A stretch of 47,723 nt of DNA from an uncultured Prevotellaceae bacterium (GCA_947166345.1 CAMVDU010000019.1:1-47723); one strand, 5' to 3'. Positions 7,037 through 16,148 are shown, counted from the stretch's first letter. Translations and numbers: made by a program. Notes: generated by a model not told the origin, from the letters alone.

Positions 7037-8920
7037 GTGATATTAGTATTCGGAGGTACAACAGAGGGCAGAAAAGCCATCAACGAACTGGAGGAAGCAG
7101 GCGCAACCTACTACTACTCCACGAAGACAGGCGAACAGGATGTGACGCTGCACCACGGCGTGCGCATAGACGGCGCACTGGACCGTCAGGCGATGCTCAC
7201 CTTCTGCAGGGAGCACGACATCCAACTGATGATCGATGCCTCGCATCCCTTTGCACAGCAACTACACCAGACGGTAGCCAGCGTGGCTGACGAACTACGC
7301 CTGCCCCTGATACGCTTTGAACGCATCTTCCCTGAACACGACAAGGACATCGAGTGGATTGACGACTACGACGAGCTGAATCGTCTTAAGCATATCCACA
7401 CCCTGCTGGCAACAACAGGGGTGCAAAGCATCAGCAAGCTGAAACCCCTGGAGCAACAGGGCATCAAGGTGATCTACCGCATACTACCACGAGAGAGCAG
7501 CATCCTGCTGGCCCACCAGCAAGGAGCAACAGACAGTCAGCTGTGTTTCTATGACGAGGACAGCGAACTGGAACCCATTGCCGACACCATCCTCCTCAAG
7601 GAAAGCGGCATCACAGGCGGTTTCCTGAAGAAGACAGAGCAGGCCCGACGCCTGGGCATGCGGATCATCGCCATCAGACGACCTGCCTATCCACAGCTCC
7701 ACCATACCAGCGTCAACGTGGTGAACGGTGAGCATGGTCTGCGACGGATGGTAGAAAAACTGTTGCCTGATTTCTTTCCCCTACACAGCGGACTGACCAC
7801 TGGCACCTGCGCTACTGCTGCCGCCATTGCTGCAACCCTGCAACTGCTACAGAAGAAAGACCATTCACCCTCCACCCTCCACCATTCACCACTCCCCACA
7901 GAGGTACCTGTCATCCTGCCCAACGGCGAGACCATTCCCGTTGCCGTCAACTATGGCGACGGCTATGCCTATGTCATCAAGGACAGTGGCGACGACCCTG
8001 ACGTGACCAAGGGCATTGAGATCAGGGCCGAGGTGAGAGGGGCTATGGAGAATGGACAATGGATAATTGATAATGGAAAATGGACTGCGGAAGAGGCCAT
8101 TCAGATTGTTGGTGGCGAGGGTATCGGCACATTCACGCTCCCAGGCTTCGACTATCCGCCAGGCGAGTCTGCCATCAACAAAGGACCACGGGCGATGATA
8201 CGTCAGAACCTATCATCTTTCATCTATCATTTCTCATCTATCACAGTCACCCTCAGCGTTCCCAACGGTGCAGAGATAGCCCAACGTACCTTCAACCCCC
8301 GTCTGGGCATTGTGGGAGGTATCTCGATAGTGGGGGTCTCGGGCATCATCAAACCGTTCTCTGAGGAAGCATTCATCGACAGCATCCGCAAGTGTATGGA
8401 GGTGGCAAAGGCCAGCGGCACCAACCGCGTGGTCATCAACAGCGGTGCCAAGAGTGAGCGTTTTGTGAAGGCGCTCTACCCCACCCTACCCCAACAGGCT
8501 TTCGTGGAGTATGGCAACTACATAGGCGAAACGCTACGCATAGCCCACGAACTGAAAATCCCCAACATCACGCTGGGTGTCATGCTGGGGAAAGCGGTAA
8601 AACTGGCTGAAGGTCAGCTGGATACTCACAGCAAGAAGGGTACCATGAACAAAGTCTTCATCGCCCAGATGCTGGAGGAAGCCTGCTCGCAACCAGGGAC
8701 GGCCTCAAACTCTCAACTAGAAAATATCACCCTCGCCCGTGAGCTGTGGGACCTCATTCCAGAAGATCAGCTGCAGACCTTTGCCAATGTGGTGATCGCT
8801 CATTGTGAAAAACACTGTCGTCCGCTGTTGCCTGACAGTCAGCTGACCATCCTGCTCATCACGGACGACGGTAGAATCTATAAAAAAGCCCCCACTCCCT
8901 CTCCTGATGGAGAGAGATGA
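7037..8920 (+). CDS. cbiJD: fused precorrin-6A reductase and cobalt-precorrin-5B C1-methyltransferase (CbiJ-CbiD)
   Basis: A 627-residue fusion. Residues 1-243 are CbiJ/CobK: MILVFGGTTEGRKA at the start and DASHPFAQQ near 68-75. Residues about 249-627 are CbiD, opening with SGLTTGTCATAA (251-262). The two halves supply non-adjacent steps of cobalamin ring synthesis: C1 methylation and ring contraction fragment loss, then NAD(P)H reduction. The start is GTG, since no upstream in-frame start exists and it gives the canonical N-terminus. Low-complexity stretches encoded by short tandem repeats interrupt CbiD near residues 275-288, 340-353 and 395-405, and a GC palindrome forms the last dozen residues. 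No other cob/cbi gene or B12 riboswitch is nearby. Confidence 0.95.
   Translation: MILVFGGTTEGRKAINELEEAGATYYYSTKTGEQDVTLHHGVRIDGALDRQAMLTFCREHDIQLMIDASHPFAQQLHQTVASVADELRLPLIRFERIFPEHDKDIEWIDDYDELNRLKHIHTLLATTGVQSISKLKPLEQQGIKVIYRILPRESSILLAHQQGATDSQLCFYDEDSELEPIADTILLKESGITGGFLKKTEQARRLGMRIIAIRRPAYPQLHHTSVNVVNGEHGLRRMVEKLLPDFFPLHSGLTTGTCATAAAIAATLQLLQKKDHSPSTLHHSPLPTEVPVILPNGETIPVAVNYGDGYAYVIKDSGDDPDVTKGIEIRAEVRGAMENGQWIIDNGKWTAEEAIQIVGGEGIGTFTLPGFDYPPGESAINKGPRAMIRQNLSSFIYHFSSITVTLSVPNGAEIAQRTFNPRLGIVGGISIVGVSGIIKPFSEEAFIDSIRKCMEVAKASGTNRVVINSGAKSERFVKALYPTLPQQAFVEYGNYIGETLRIAHELKIPNITLGVMLGKAVKLAEGQLDTHSKKGTMNKVFIAQMLEEACSQPGTASNSQLENITLARELWDLIPEDQLQTFANVVIAHCEKHCRPLLPDSQLTILLITDDGRIYKKAPTPSPDGER
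7862..8242. repeat. three short tandem repeats inside the cbiD half
   Basis: Inside the coding sequence lie CCATTCACCCTCCACC-type units (7862-7896), ATGGA(C/G)AATGG / GATAATGGA units (8043-8083), and CATCTATCATTTCTCATC units (8213-8242). Each has a 6-8 base period, keeps the frame open and encodes residues foreign to CbiD. The unit types recall the intergenic arrays elsewhere in the window. Confidence 0.75.
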
Positions 8921-8926
8921 GGGAGG
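8889..8926. repeat. dispersed GC-rich palindrome, copy 1
   Basis: CCCTCTCC-TGAT-GGAGAG core with outer C and G runs. It forms the last codons of the cbiJ-cbiD fusion (encoding TPSPDGER) and its stop, and so may also act as a terminator between this gene and the convergent lpxA. Confidence 0.75.
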
Positions 8927-8934
8927 TAAAGCTT

Positions 8935-9714
8935 TTACATCTTTGCGATGACGCCAAGCTTCGTGGAGTGCATGAAGTCGAGGATCGTACGAATCTCAGG
9001 ACCGTCGGGCACCTGATCTTCAATCTGTTTCACTGCATCAAACAGCGAGGTATTGCTGAGGAACACCAGACGGTAGGCGTTGGCAATGTGCCTGAGCACC
9101 TTCTCGTCGATGCCGTTGGCACGACCCATGGTGAAGTTCACACCACCATACTCCGAACGCTTGGTGCAGACGATATAGGGAGGCACATCCTTCGAGAAGG
9201 TTGTACCAGCCTGAATCATAGCACCCTCACCCACACGGGTCTTCGCATTCTCGATGACCGATGACGAGAAGATGACGCCATTGCTTATCTCACAGTCACC
9301 AGCAATCTTCGTACCATAGCCGAAGACGCAGTTGTCGCCCACCTTCGTGTCGTGACTGATATGGGCACCCTCCATCAGCACGTTGTTGTTGCCGATGACG
9401 GTCTGTCCACCAGCATGGGTAGCACGGTTGATGACCACATTCTCACGGATGATATTGTTCTCGCCAATGATACACTCTGACTTCTCACCTCGGAAGTCGA
9501 AGTCCTGAGGCAGGGCTCCGATGACGCTGCCCTGGTGCACCTTGTTGTGGCCTCCCATGCGCGTACCACTTAATATAGATACGAAGGGGAAGATGATGCA
9601 GTTGTCACCAATGACCACGTCGTCCTCGATATAGACGAATGGGAATATCTTACAGTTCTCGCCGATCTGCGCCTTGGGGCTGATCTCGGCTCTAGGACTA
9701 ATTTCGCTTGCCAT
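8935..9714 (-). CDS. lpxA: UDP-N-acetylglucosamine O-acyltransferase LpxA
   Basis: From the ATG at 9714 the product is 259 residues, the usual LpxA length; the open frame upstream only reads through a palindromic repeat. The N-terminal two thirds is a left-handed beta helix of hexapeptide repeats (IGENCK, IEDDVVIGDNC, IGNNNVLM). The catalytic histidine lies in MEGAHISHDTKVGD. The C-terminal helical domain carries the GRANGIDEKVLRHI segment that holds the acyl chain. It starts lipid A synthesis by moving a 3-hydroxyacyl chain from ACP to UDP-GlcNAc in the cytoplasm. It is downstream of the efflux operon, with two palindromes between. Confidence 0.96.
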   Translation of the reverse strand: MASEISPRAEISPKAQIGENCKIFPFVYIEDDVVIGDNCIIFPFVSILSGTRMGGHNKVHQGSVIGALPQDFDFRGEKSECIIGENNIIRENVVINRATHAGGQTVIGNNNVLMEGAHISHDTKVGDNCVFGYGTKIAGDCEISNGVIFSSSVIENAKTRVGEGAMIQAGTTFSKDVPPYIVCTKRSEYGGVNFTMGRANGIDEKVLRHIANAYRLVFLSNTSLFDAVKQIEDQVPDGPEIRTILDFMHSTKLGVIAKM

Positions 9715-9721
9715 AGTAGCC

Positions 9722-9761
9722 TCCCCCGACCCCTCCAAAAGGAGGGGAGTAACGCGGGGGA
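9722..9761. repeat. dispersed GC-rich palindrome, copy 2
   Basis: ACCCCTCC-AAAA-GGAGGGG core with outer CCCCC and GGGGG arms. It sits directly before the lpxA start codon, so the lpxA mRNA would carry a strong hairpin at its translation start if transcribed from the efflux operon. Confidence 0.85.
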
Positions 9762-9807
9762 CGTTTTTAATTGTTATACACTATATAAATATTTTGATGG
9801 TGTTGCA

Positions 9808-9840
9808 CTCCCCCTCCCTTTGGAGGGGGTGGGGGGAGGC
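9808..9840. repeat. dispersed GC-rich palindrome, copy 3
   Basis: CCCCCTCC-CTTT-GGAGGGGG core followed by TGGGGGGAGG. It overlaps the space just after the stop of the outer membrane factor gene and could form a terminator-like hairpin. An A/T-rich 45-base segment separates it from copy 2. Confidence 0.85.
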
Positions 9841-9844
9841 TTCC

Positions 9845-11269
9845 TTATTTACTTCCGCCTCCCAGTGCCTGGTACAGGTTCACCACTGCCTGCATCTTCG
9901 TGAAGTCTTCCGTGACCTTCGAGATACGGGCGTTGAGCAGACTGCTCTCAGCACTGATCACCTCCAGATAGCTGCTACCCTTGCTCTTGTAGAGCAGCTG
10001 GGTGTCTTCAACATTCTGTGCCAGCACCTTGATGCGCTGGTCCTCCAGCTGACTCTTCTCGTCGCTGGCGGTATAGAGCAAGAGGGCGTTAGACACCTCG
10101 TTGCCAGCCTTCAGGATGGTGTTCTGCCACGTGTTGTAGGCCTGCTCCTGCTGAGCCTTGGCTACCTTCAGACCAGCCACAATCTGTCCGTGCTGGAAGA
10201 TAGGCTGCGTGAGCGAGCCAACGGCATTGAGGAGCCACTTGCCTGGGTTCAGGGCGTCGTTGTAGTTGGTGAACGATGCCGTACCCGTGATGGTGACATT
10301 AGGATAGAAGCGCGAGCGGGCCGTCTCCACATCGTAGAAGCACTGTGCCAGCGCCATCTCGGCAGCATGCACATCGGCACGGTTGGTCAGCAGCTGGATA
10401 CCTACGCCAGCAGCAAACTGCGAGGGCAGCGACTGCTCAGCGAACTTACCACGAGGAATCTGATGACCTGCCTCGTTGAGCAACAGCGACATGGCGTTCT
10501 CCATCTCACGGATCTGACGCTTCAGGTCAACGGCCTGCGTCTTCACAGAGTAGTAGTTAGCCTCAGCACTCTGCACACTGGTAGAACGAGCCATGCCCAA
10601 CTGGTTCTGCAGCTTCATCATGTCCCAGGTCTCCTTGACCAGCTGTTCCATATCAGTAACGATAGCCAGCTGCTCGTCGAGCATCATCAGCGTGTAGTAG
10701 AGGTTGGCAACGCCACAGACAATACTGGTCTTCACTGCCACCTGGTAGTCCTTCGTAGCCAGCAGTTTCATCTGTGCCGAGCGTTTCTGCGAGAGGATAT
10801 TGCCGAAGAGATCGACATTCCACGAGGCAGAGATGGGCAGCGAGTAGCTCTTGGTGTTGACAGCGGGGTCAGTACGCAACGATGTCAGCGTGCCGCTGGG
10901 CGCAAAGGCCACAGAGGGCAGGAATGCCAACTTAGCTACCTTGAGCATATCCTCCATCATCTTCACGTTGAGGGCGGCATTGCGCAGGTCCACATTGTTC
11001 TCCAGGGCTGTCTCTATCAGCGACTGCAGCTGCGGGTCGGTGAAGACCTCGCGCCAAGACAGGTCGCCGAAGTTCTCGTCGCTGTTGACAACCAGCGTGT
11101 CGCCATCGACCACCACGTCGCGAATCAGTCCCTGAGTGTTGACATCAGGACGCTCATATTTGTTGTAGAGTCCGCAGCTCGCCAAAAGAAGGCAGAGGAG
11201 GAAGCCTACCCCAACCCCTCCCCAAGGGAGGGGCTTAAGGTTAGACATACTATTGATTATTTGTTTCAT
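9845..11269 (-). CDS. outer membrane efflux lipoprotein (TolC/OprM/NodT family)
   Basis: A protein of about 474 residues with a lipoprotein signal ending LLASC-GLYNKYERP. TolC-type helical hairpin sequence follows, with two repeats of the outer membrane factor domain (LIETALENNVDLRNAALNV early and the later KVAKAQQEQAYNTWQ region). It should form the outer membrane channel of the tripartite pump encoded upstream. Starts at 11284, 11269 and 11248 are possible. The signal peptide contains PLPWGGVGVG, which is encoded by a dispersed palindrome (11204-11234), so the export signal has been partly built from a repeat. It is third in the operon. Confidence 0.93.
   Translation of the reverse strand: MKQIINSMSNLKPLPWGGVGVGFLLCLLLASCGLYNKYERPDVNTQGLIRDVVVDGDTLVVNSDENFGDLSWREVFTDPQLQSLIETALENNVDLRNAALNVKMMEDMLKVAKLAFLPSVAFAPSGTLTSLRTDPAVNTKSYSLPISASWNVDLFGNILSQKRSAQMKLLATKDYQVAVKTSIVCGVANLYYTLMMLDEQLAIVTDMEQLVKETWDMMKLQNQLGMARSTSVQSAEANYYSVKTQAVDLKRQIREMENAMSLLLNEAGHQIPRGKFAEQSLPSQFAAGVGIQLLTNRADVHAAEMALAQCFYDVETARSRFYPNVTITGTASFTNYNDALNPGKWLLNAVGSLTQPIFQHGQIVAGLKVAKAQQEQAYNTWQNTILKAGNEVSNALLLYTASDEKSQLEDQRIKVLAQNVEDTQLLYKSKGSSYLEVISAESSLLNARISKVTEDFTKMQAVVNLYQALGGGSK
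11204..11234. repeat. dispersed GC-rich palindrome, copy 4, inside a signal peptide
   Basis: ACCCCTCC-CCAA-GGGAGGGG core with an outer CCTACCCC arm. It is read in frame and encodes KPLPWGGVGVG in the signal peptide of the outer membrane factor. Confidence 0.85.
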
Positions 11270-11305
11270 ATTTCTTCGTATCATAGTAAACTATCTTTCT
11301 TGACA

Positions 11306-11335
11306 TCCCTCCCCTTTGGGAGGGCTTGGGTGGGC
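11306..11335. repeat. dispersed GC-rich palindrome, copy 5
   Basis: CCCTCCC-CTTT-GGGAGGG core followed by CTTGGGTGGG. It lies between the RND pump and outer membrane factor genes, where it could reduce downstream expression or shield the mRNA 3' end. Confidence 0.85.
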
Positions 11336-11337
11336 TT

Positions 11338-14300
11338 TTATTCTACGGTATATTCTACTGGTCTTTTCGCATACTGCTGCAACTCCGTAGTCACATCAGG
11401 ATTCTCCTCGTCGCCCTCGAACTTGATAGGCGAAATCTTCTCCTGTATGCTCTGGAAGATGACGAACAGCGTGGGCACAACGAAGATCTGCAACAGCGTA
11501 CCTATCAACATACCACCCACGGCAGCGGCACCCAGCGTCTGGTTACCGTTCTTGCCTACACCCGATGCGAACATCATAGGCAGCAGACCGATGATCATAG
11601 CCAGTGACGTCATGAGGATAGGACGCAGACGGGCTGCGGCACCCAGCACGGCCGACCATGTGATGGCCATACCCGAACGACGGCGCTCCAGTGCGAACTG
11701 CACAATCAGAATGGCGTTCTTGGCCAGCAGACCTATCAGCATGATCAACGATATCTGCATGTAGATGTCGTTACTGTGGCCGAAGAGGTAGGTGAACAGG
11801 AAACAGCCAGCCAGACCGAAGGGCACAGAGAGCAACACAGCCAGCGGCAGGATGTAGCTCTCGTACTGTGCCGACAGGATAAGATAGATGAACAGGAAGC
11901 AGAGTACGAAGATGATCCATGTGGAGTCACTGGCCTTCGACTCCTCGCGGGTCAGACCGCTATAGTCGTAGGTATAACCTGCGGGCAACGTGGTCTCTGC
12001 CACTTCCTGACAAGCCTTGATGACCTCACCTGATGAGAAGCCTTCAGCCTGCTGTACCGTCACGTTGATACTGGTGAACAGGTTAAAACGGTTGATATTT
12101 GACGGACCATAGACACGCTCCAGCGTACAGAACTCCTGCACAGGCGACATGCCTGCCGGGGTACGCACGTAGATGCTGTTCAAGCTCTCGGGTGTCATAC
12201 GGGTCTCGGGTGAGCCCTGTACCATCACACGATAGAGCTTACCATAGGCATTGAAGTTAGAAGCATACATACCACCATAGTAACCCTGCAGCGTGGTAAG
12301 AATAGTAGAAGGCGAGATACCTGCCTGCTTACACTTAGCCACGTCAACATGGATCATATACTGCGGATAAGAGGGGTTGTATGAGGTCATAGCCATCTGC
12401 ACTTCAGGACGTTTGTTCAACTCGGCCAGATAGTTCTGCACCACCTCGTAGAACTTGTTAAGATCACCACCGGTACGGTCCTGCATCACCAGCGTAACAG
12501 CCTGTGTAGCTGAGAAGCCAGGAATCATGGGCGGCGGGAATGCGATAATCTGTGCATCCTTGATAGCTGCCGTCTGCTTGTAGATCATACCCAGCACAGA
12601 GTTCGACTCCATGGGATTGACAAAGAAACGGTAGATGCCATCGCCTTCCCACAGACCACTGATCTTATGCCAGAAGCCACTGGTACGCTCTTCAAAGGGC
12701 TTCAACTTGATGATGAAGGTAGCTTGGTCACTACCGGCACCGGCGATGAAGTTATAACCCTGAATCTGCTCACGGCTCTGGATAGCGGGATTGGCAGCCA
12801 ACATCGAGTCTACCTGATTGATAATCTGCTTGGTACGCTCCACGGATGTTGCGGGAGGCATAGACACAGTACAGAACAGGGTACCTGTATCTTCACTCGG
12901 TACCAGACCGGTTTTCGTGATGGACATCGTACCCACCAGTGCACCGATACCCAACAGCACGAAGACACCAATGAGAATGGGCTTGCGCACCAGCTTGTCC
13001 ATACGACGCTTGTACTTGCCCAGAATCTTGCCGTAGGCTGTGTTGAACGAAGCGTGGAAACGGTCCACCATCGACATCTTACGCTCCGAACCGTCCTCGT
13101 TCTTGGGTTTCAGGAAGATGGCACAGAGTGCAGGCGACAGCGTCAGGGCGTTCAATGCCGAGATGAAGATAGACACAGCCATCGTCACACCGAACTCACG
13201 GTAGAACGTACCGCTGGTACCACCAATGAACGACACGGGGATGAACACCGAGGCCATCACCAGTGTAATGGAGATGATAGCGCCCGAGATCTCGTTCATG
13301 GCGTCGATACTGGCTGTGAGGGCCGACTTATAGCCCTGGTCCAACTTGGCATGCACGGCCTCCACCACCACGATGGCATCATCGACCACGATGGCAATAG
13401 CCAACAGCAGGGCCGACAGCGTCAGCAGGTTGATGGAGAAGCCAAAGATACTGAGGAAGAAGAACGTACCTATCAACGACACAGGCACGGCAATCAGCGG
13501 GATGAGCGTCGAGCGCCAGTCTTGCAGGAAGACATACACCACGAGGAACACCAGTATCAGCGTCATGATAAGGGTGAATACCACCTCTTCTATTGACGCG
13601 TAAAGGAACTCCGTGACGTCGTAGTTGATCTTATAGAACATGCCCGGGGGGAAGTTCTTGGCCTGAGCCTCCAGCTCGGCTTTCACCTCCTTGGCAATCT
13701 GGTTGGCGTTAGAGCCGGCAATCTGCTGTACCATACCCATCACCGACGGGATGTTGTTGTTCTTCATCGACACGGTGTACTGCTGACCACCCAGTTCAAT
13801 TCTGGCGACATCCTTCAGTTTCAGGGTGTTACCATTGGCATCGCTCGAGATGATGATATTGCCAAACTCCTCAGCCGACTTCAGACGACCGGTATAGCGC
13901 ATGGCGTACTCGTAGGCCACGTCGCTCTGTTCACCGAAGGTACCGGGAGCAGCCTCAACATTCTGTTCGGCCAGCACACCAGTGACATCGCTCGGCATCA
14001 AGCCATACTGCTTCATCACGTCGGGCTTCAGCCAGATACGCATAGAGTAGGTCTTCAGACCAGGCGACTGAACGTCACCCACACCCTGAATACGCTTGAT
14101 AGCCGGAATGATGTTGATATTGTTATAGTTGGTCAGGAACTCGTCGTCGTAACGACCGTCACTGGTCAAGGTGAACATCAGCACTTGTGAGGTCTGACGC
14201 TTCATCACCGTCACACCGATACGCGTCACCTCAGCAGGCAACAGCGCTTGGGCCTGTTGCACACGGTTCTGCACGTTGACGGCACACATATCGGCGTTCA

Positions 14301-14592
14301 TACCCTGACGGAACATCACGGTAATCTGAGCCGAACCCGATGAAGCAGAAGAGGTGATATAGTCCATGCCCTCCACACCGTTGATACTCTCCTCCAACGG
14401 CGTAATCACGGAGTTCTTCACCGTCTCGGCATCGGCACCAGGATAGCTGGTATAGACGACAACCGTAGGCGGCGCAATATCGGGATACTGCTCAATAGGC
14501 AGCGAAAACAGTCCGATGACACCCAGGATGACGATGAGGATAGAGATCACCGTCGACAGCACCGGACGTTTTATAAAGTTTGTAAAAGTCAT
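11338..14592 (-). CDS. RND multidrug efflux pump, HAE1/AcrB family
   Basis: At 1084 residues it has the full AcrB layout: TM1 in FIKRPVLSTVISILIVILGVI, the porter domain signature ending PDIAPPTVVV, a TM2-TM6 bundle, a second porter and docking half, and TM7-TM12. Proton-relay residues are present: paired Asp in IAIVVDDAIVVVEAV (TM4) and Lys in GLLAKNAILIVQF (TM10). It drives proton-coupled export of amphiphiles through the adaptor and outer membrane factor encoded on either side. It follows the adaptor gene by about 70 bases of repeat. The start gives MTFTNFIKRPVLS, typical for the family. Substrate is not predictable. Confidence 0.96.
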   Translation of the reverse strand: MTFTNFIKRPVLSTVISILIVILGVIGLFSLPIEQYPDIAPPTVVVYTSYPGADAETVKNSVITPLEESINGVEGMDYITSSASSGSAQITVMFRQGMNADMCAVNVQNRVQQAQALLPAEVTRIGVTVMKRQTSQVLMFTLTSDGRYDDEFLTNYNNINIIPAIKRIQGVGDVQSPGLKTYSMRIWLKPDVMKQYGLMPSDVTGVLAEQNVEAAPGTFGEQSDVAYEYAMRYTGRLKSAEEFGNIIISSDANGNTLKLKDVARIELGGQQYTVSMKNNNIPSVMGMVQQIAGSNANQIAKEVKAELEAQAKNFPPGMFYKINYDVTEFLYASIEEVVFTLIMTLILVFLVVYVFLQDWRSTLIPLIAVPVSLIGTFFFLSIFGFSINLLTLSALLLAIAIVVDDAIVVVEAVHAKLDQGYKSALTASIDAMNEISGAIISITLVMASVFIPVSFIGGTSGTFYREFGVTMAVSIFISALNALTLSPALCAIFLKPKNEDGSERKMSMVDRFHASFNTAYGKILGKYKRRMDKLVRKPILIGVFVLLGIGALVGTMSITKTGLVPSEDTGTLFCTVSMPPATSVERTKQIINQVDSMLAANPAIQSREQIQGYNFIAGAGSDQATFIIKLKPFEERTSGFWHKISGLWEGDGIYRFFVNPMESNSVLGMIYKQTAAIKDAQIIAFPPPMIPGFSATQAVTLVMQDRTGGDLNKFYEVVQNYLAELNKRPEVQMAMTSYNPSYPQYMIHVDVAKCKQAGISPSTILTTLQGYYGGMYASNFNAYGKLYRVMVQGSPETRMTPESLNSIYVRTPAGMSPVQEFCTLERVYGPSNINRFNLFTSINVTVQQAEGFSSGEVIKACQEVAETTLPAGYTYDYSGLTREESKASDSTWIIFVLCFLFIYLILSAQYESYILPLAVLLSVPFGLAGCFLFTYLFGHSNDIYMQISLIMLIGLLAKNAILIVQFALERRRSGMAITWSAVLGAAARLRPILMTSLAMIIGLLPMMFASGVGKNGNQTLGAAAVGGMLIGTLLQIFVVPTLFVIFQSIQEKISPIKFEGDEENPDVTTELQQYAKRPVEYTVE

Positions 14593-14597
14593 AATTC

Positions 14598-14650
14598 TTA
14601 ATTTTCAATTGTCAATTGTGAATTGTCAATTATCAATTATCAATTATCCA
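14598..14650. repeat. tandem CAATT(G/A)T repeats between adaptor and pump genes
   Basis: About seven units of TCAATTG / TCAATTA type (7-8 bases) fill the gap between the adaptor and RND genes inside the operon. The unit resembles the repeat read in frame within cbiD at 8043-8083. Confidence 0.85.
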
Positions 14651-14661
14651 TTAAGGAAAAC

Positions 14662-15852
14662 TCACTTTCCTTTCATGGCCTCCACGAAGCCAGCGGCCGA
14701 AGCCTGCTTCTTGCCCAGCTCGGTAGCCTCCTTGATCTTTTCCTCATAGCGCTCGGGGGTGATGGCCTTGATGGTGTCACCATCGTGCAGACTTGTAATA
14801 CCGTTGGTCACATACTTGTCGCCCTCGTTCAGACCGCTGGTCACAATATAGTTCAAGCCGTCGGTCTGGGGATCAACAGTGATCTCGGTATAGTGGGCAA
14901 TGCCCTTGTCGTCAACCACATAGACAAACTTCTTGTTCTGCACCTCAACCACCACGTTCTGGGGGATGACGATGGCAGCCTCGCTCGAACGGGGCACGAT
15001 GATGGTACCGCTACCACCGCTCTTCAACAGCTTGTCGGGGTTGGGGAAGTGGGCCTTCAGCTGCACCGATCCTGTCTGCTTGTCAATGACACCGCTGGCA
15101 GCAATCACCTCGCCCTCATAGTCGTAGATGGTTCCGTCGGCCAACTGCAGCTTCACCTTGGGGAAGGCAGCAACGGCACCCGTCAGTCCACCCTCGCCTT
15201 TCGACAGCGTCAGCATGTCTTTCTCAGTCACAGAGAAATACACCTCCATCTGACTGATATCAGCCACGTGGGTCAGCACGTTCGAGCTGCTCACCAGGGC
15301 ACCCTTCTTAAAGGGCAGCGTACCAACGACACCCTTGGCAGGACTCTTCACATAGCAGTAGGTCAGCGACTCTTTGGCCGAAGCCAGCGCTGCCAGAGCC
15401 TGAGCATGCTGTGCCTGGGCACTGGCATAGGCGTTCTCGGCAGTCTGCAACTCGTAGTCGCCAATCACCTTCTTCTCGTGCAACTGCTTCGAGTTCTCAT
15501 AGGTCAACTTGGCCGTGTTCACAGCACTCTGGGCCGTGTTCACAGTTGCCTGGGCCTGACGCACCTGCATCTGCTGCGTCTGGTTGTCAATCTCGAAGAG
15601 CACCTGTCCGGCCTCTACCGACTGACCTTCCTTCACATAGATCTTCGTGAGGAAGCCCGATGTCTTAGGACGTATCTCTACATCCTGAATACCGTTAATC
15701 GTAGCCGGATAAGAGGTCTCGAGCGATGTGCTCTGCGTCGATACCGTCTCCACCGGATACTCATTGTCTCCAAAGTTGGGCATACCACCTCCACCACACG
15801 ACGTCAGTGCGGCAGCAATGGCTGCAACCATCAGAATCTTGTTCTTTTTCAT
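14662..15852 (-). CDS. RND efflux periplasmic adaptor (membrane fusion) lipoprotein
   Basis: Starting at the ATG at 15852 the product is 396 residues, with a lipoprotein signal MKKNKILMVAAIAAALTSC and lipidated Cys19. The longer open frame runs through the promoter. Domain order is that of AcrA: a barrel-sandwich half (IRPKTSGFLTKIYVKEGQSV), a helical hairpin rich in Gln and Ala (about residues 90-150), the second half ending KSPAKGVVGTLPF, then beta-barrel and membrane-proximal domains. It bridges the pump and the outer membrane channel. First gene of the adaptor-pump-outer membrane factor operon. Confidence 0.95.
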   Translation of the reverse strand: MKKNKILMVAAIAAALTSCGGGGMPNFGDNEYPVETVSTQSTSLETSYPATINGIQDVEIRPKTSGFLTKIYVKEGQSVEAGQVLFEIDNQTQQMQVRQAQATVNTAQSAVNTAKLTYENSKQLHEKKVIGDYELQTAENAYASAQAQHAQALAALASAKESLTYCYVKSPAKGVVGTLPFKKGALVSSSNVLTHVADISQMEVYFSVTEKDMLTLSKGEGGLTGAVAAFPKVKLQLADGTIYDYEGEVIAASGVIDKQTGSVQLKAHFPNPDKLLKSGGSGTIIVPRSSEAAIVIPQNVVVEVQNKKFVYVVDDKGIAHYTEITVDPQTDGLNYIVTSGLNEGDKYVTNGITSLHDGDTIKAITPERYEEKIKEATELGKKQASAAGFVEAMKGK

Positions 15853-15868
15853 ACGTTTTTTGACACTT

Positions 15869-15941
15869 AAATTTATATATAAATTTCTTTTTTCTTCTGA
15901 AAACTTTCTTTTTGTATGCAGGTTTTCGGGCTGCAAAGTTA
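15869..15941 (-). promoter_or_regulatory. efflux operon promoter and palindromic leader site
   Basis: Read leftward, TAACTTTG (15941-15934) is a -7 box; I see no convincing -33. Downstream, in the predicted leader, 15869-15886 is AAATTTATATATAAATTT, a perfect 18-base palindrome 17 bases before the start codon. It could be an operator or a weak hairpin near the start codon. No regulator gene adjoins the operon. Confidence 0.6.
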
Positions 15942-16080
15942 CAAAAAAAGATGCGTAAGCTTCCCATTATAGGGCTCTTTTTTATAGAAAATTAGCAAAA
16001 AACGGCCCGTCTTTCTGCCCTCAACGCCCATCTTTTTACAAAAATAGGGATTTTCCTATTGAAAAAAAGGGAAAAACCTA

Positions 16081-16111
16081 TTGGCATATTACATAATTCT
16101 TCTTATCTTTG
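16081..16111 (+). promoter_or_regulatory. promoter of the CxxC-repeat protein gene
   Basis: TTG at 16081-16083, a 20-base spacer, and TATCTTTG at 16104-16111 match the Bacteroidetes consensus. The predicted leader is about 30 bases. Confidence 0.8.
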
Positions 16112-16148
16112 CAACCGAACAATCGTTATAACCTAAAAACGAATCCAT

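Noticed and set aside
7022..7040. Six-codon leader peptide (MITFVL) before cbiJ-cbiD
   Set aside because: The ATG lies upstream of the predicted transcript start and overlaps the -7 box, so it would not be on the mRNA.
9674..11764. Long open frame of 696 codons on the + strand
   Set aside because: It lies opposite the lpxA, outer membrane factor and pump genes, has no family motif and is rich in His/Leu/Gln as expected for antisense reading of those genes.
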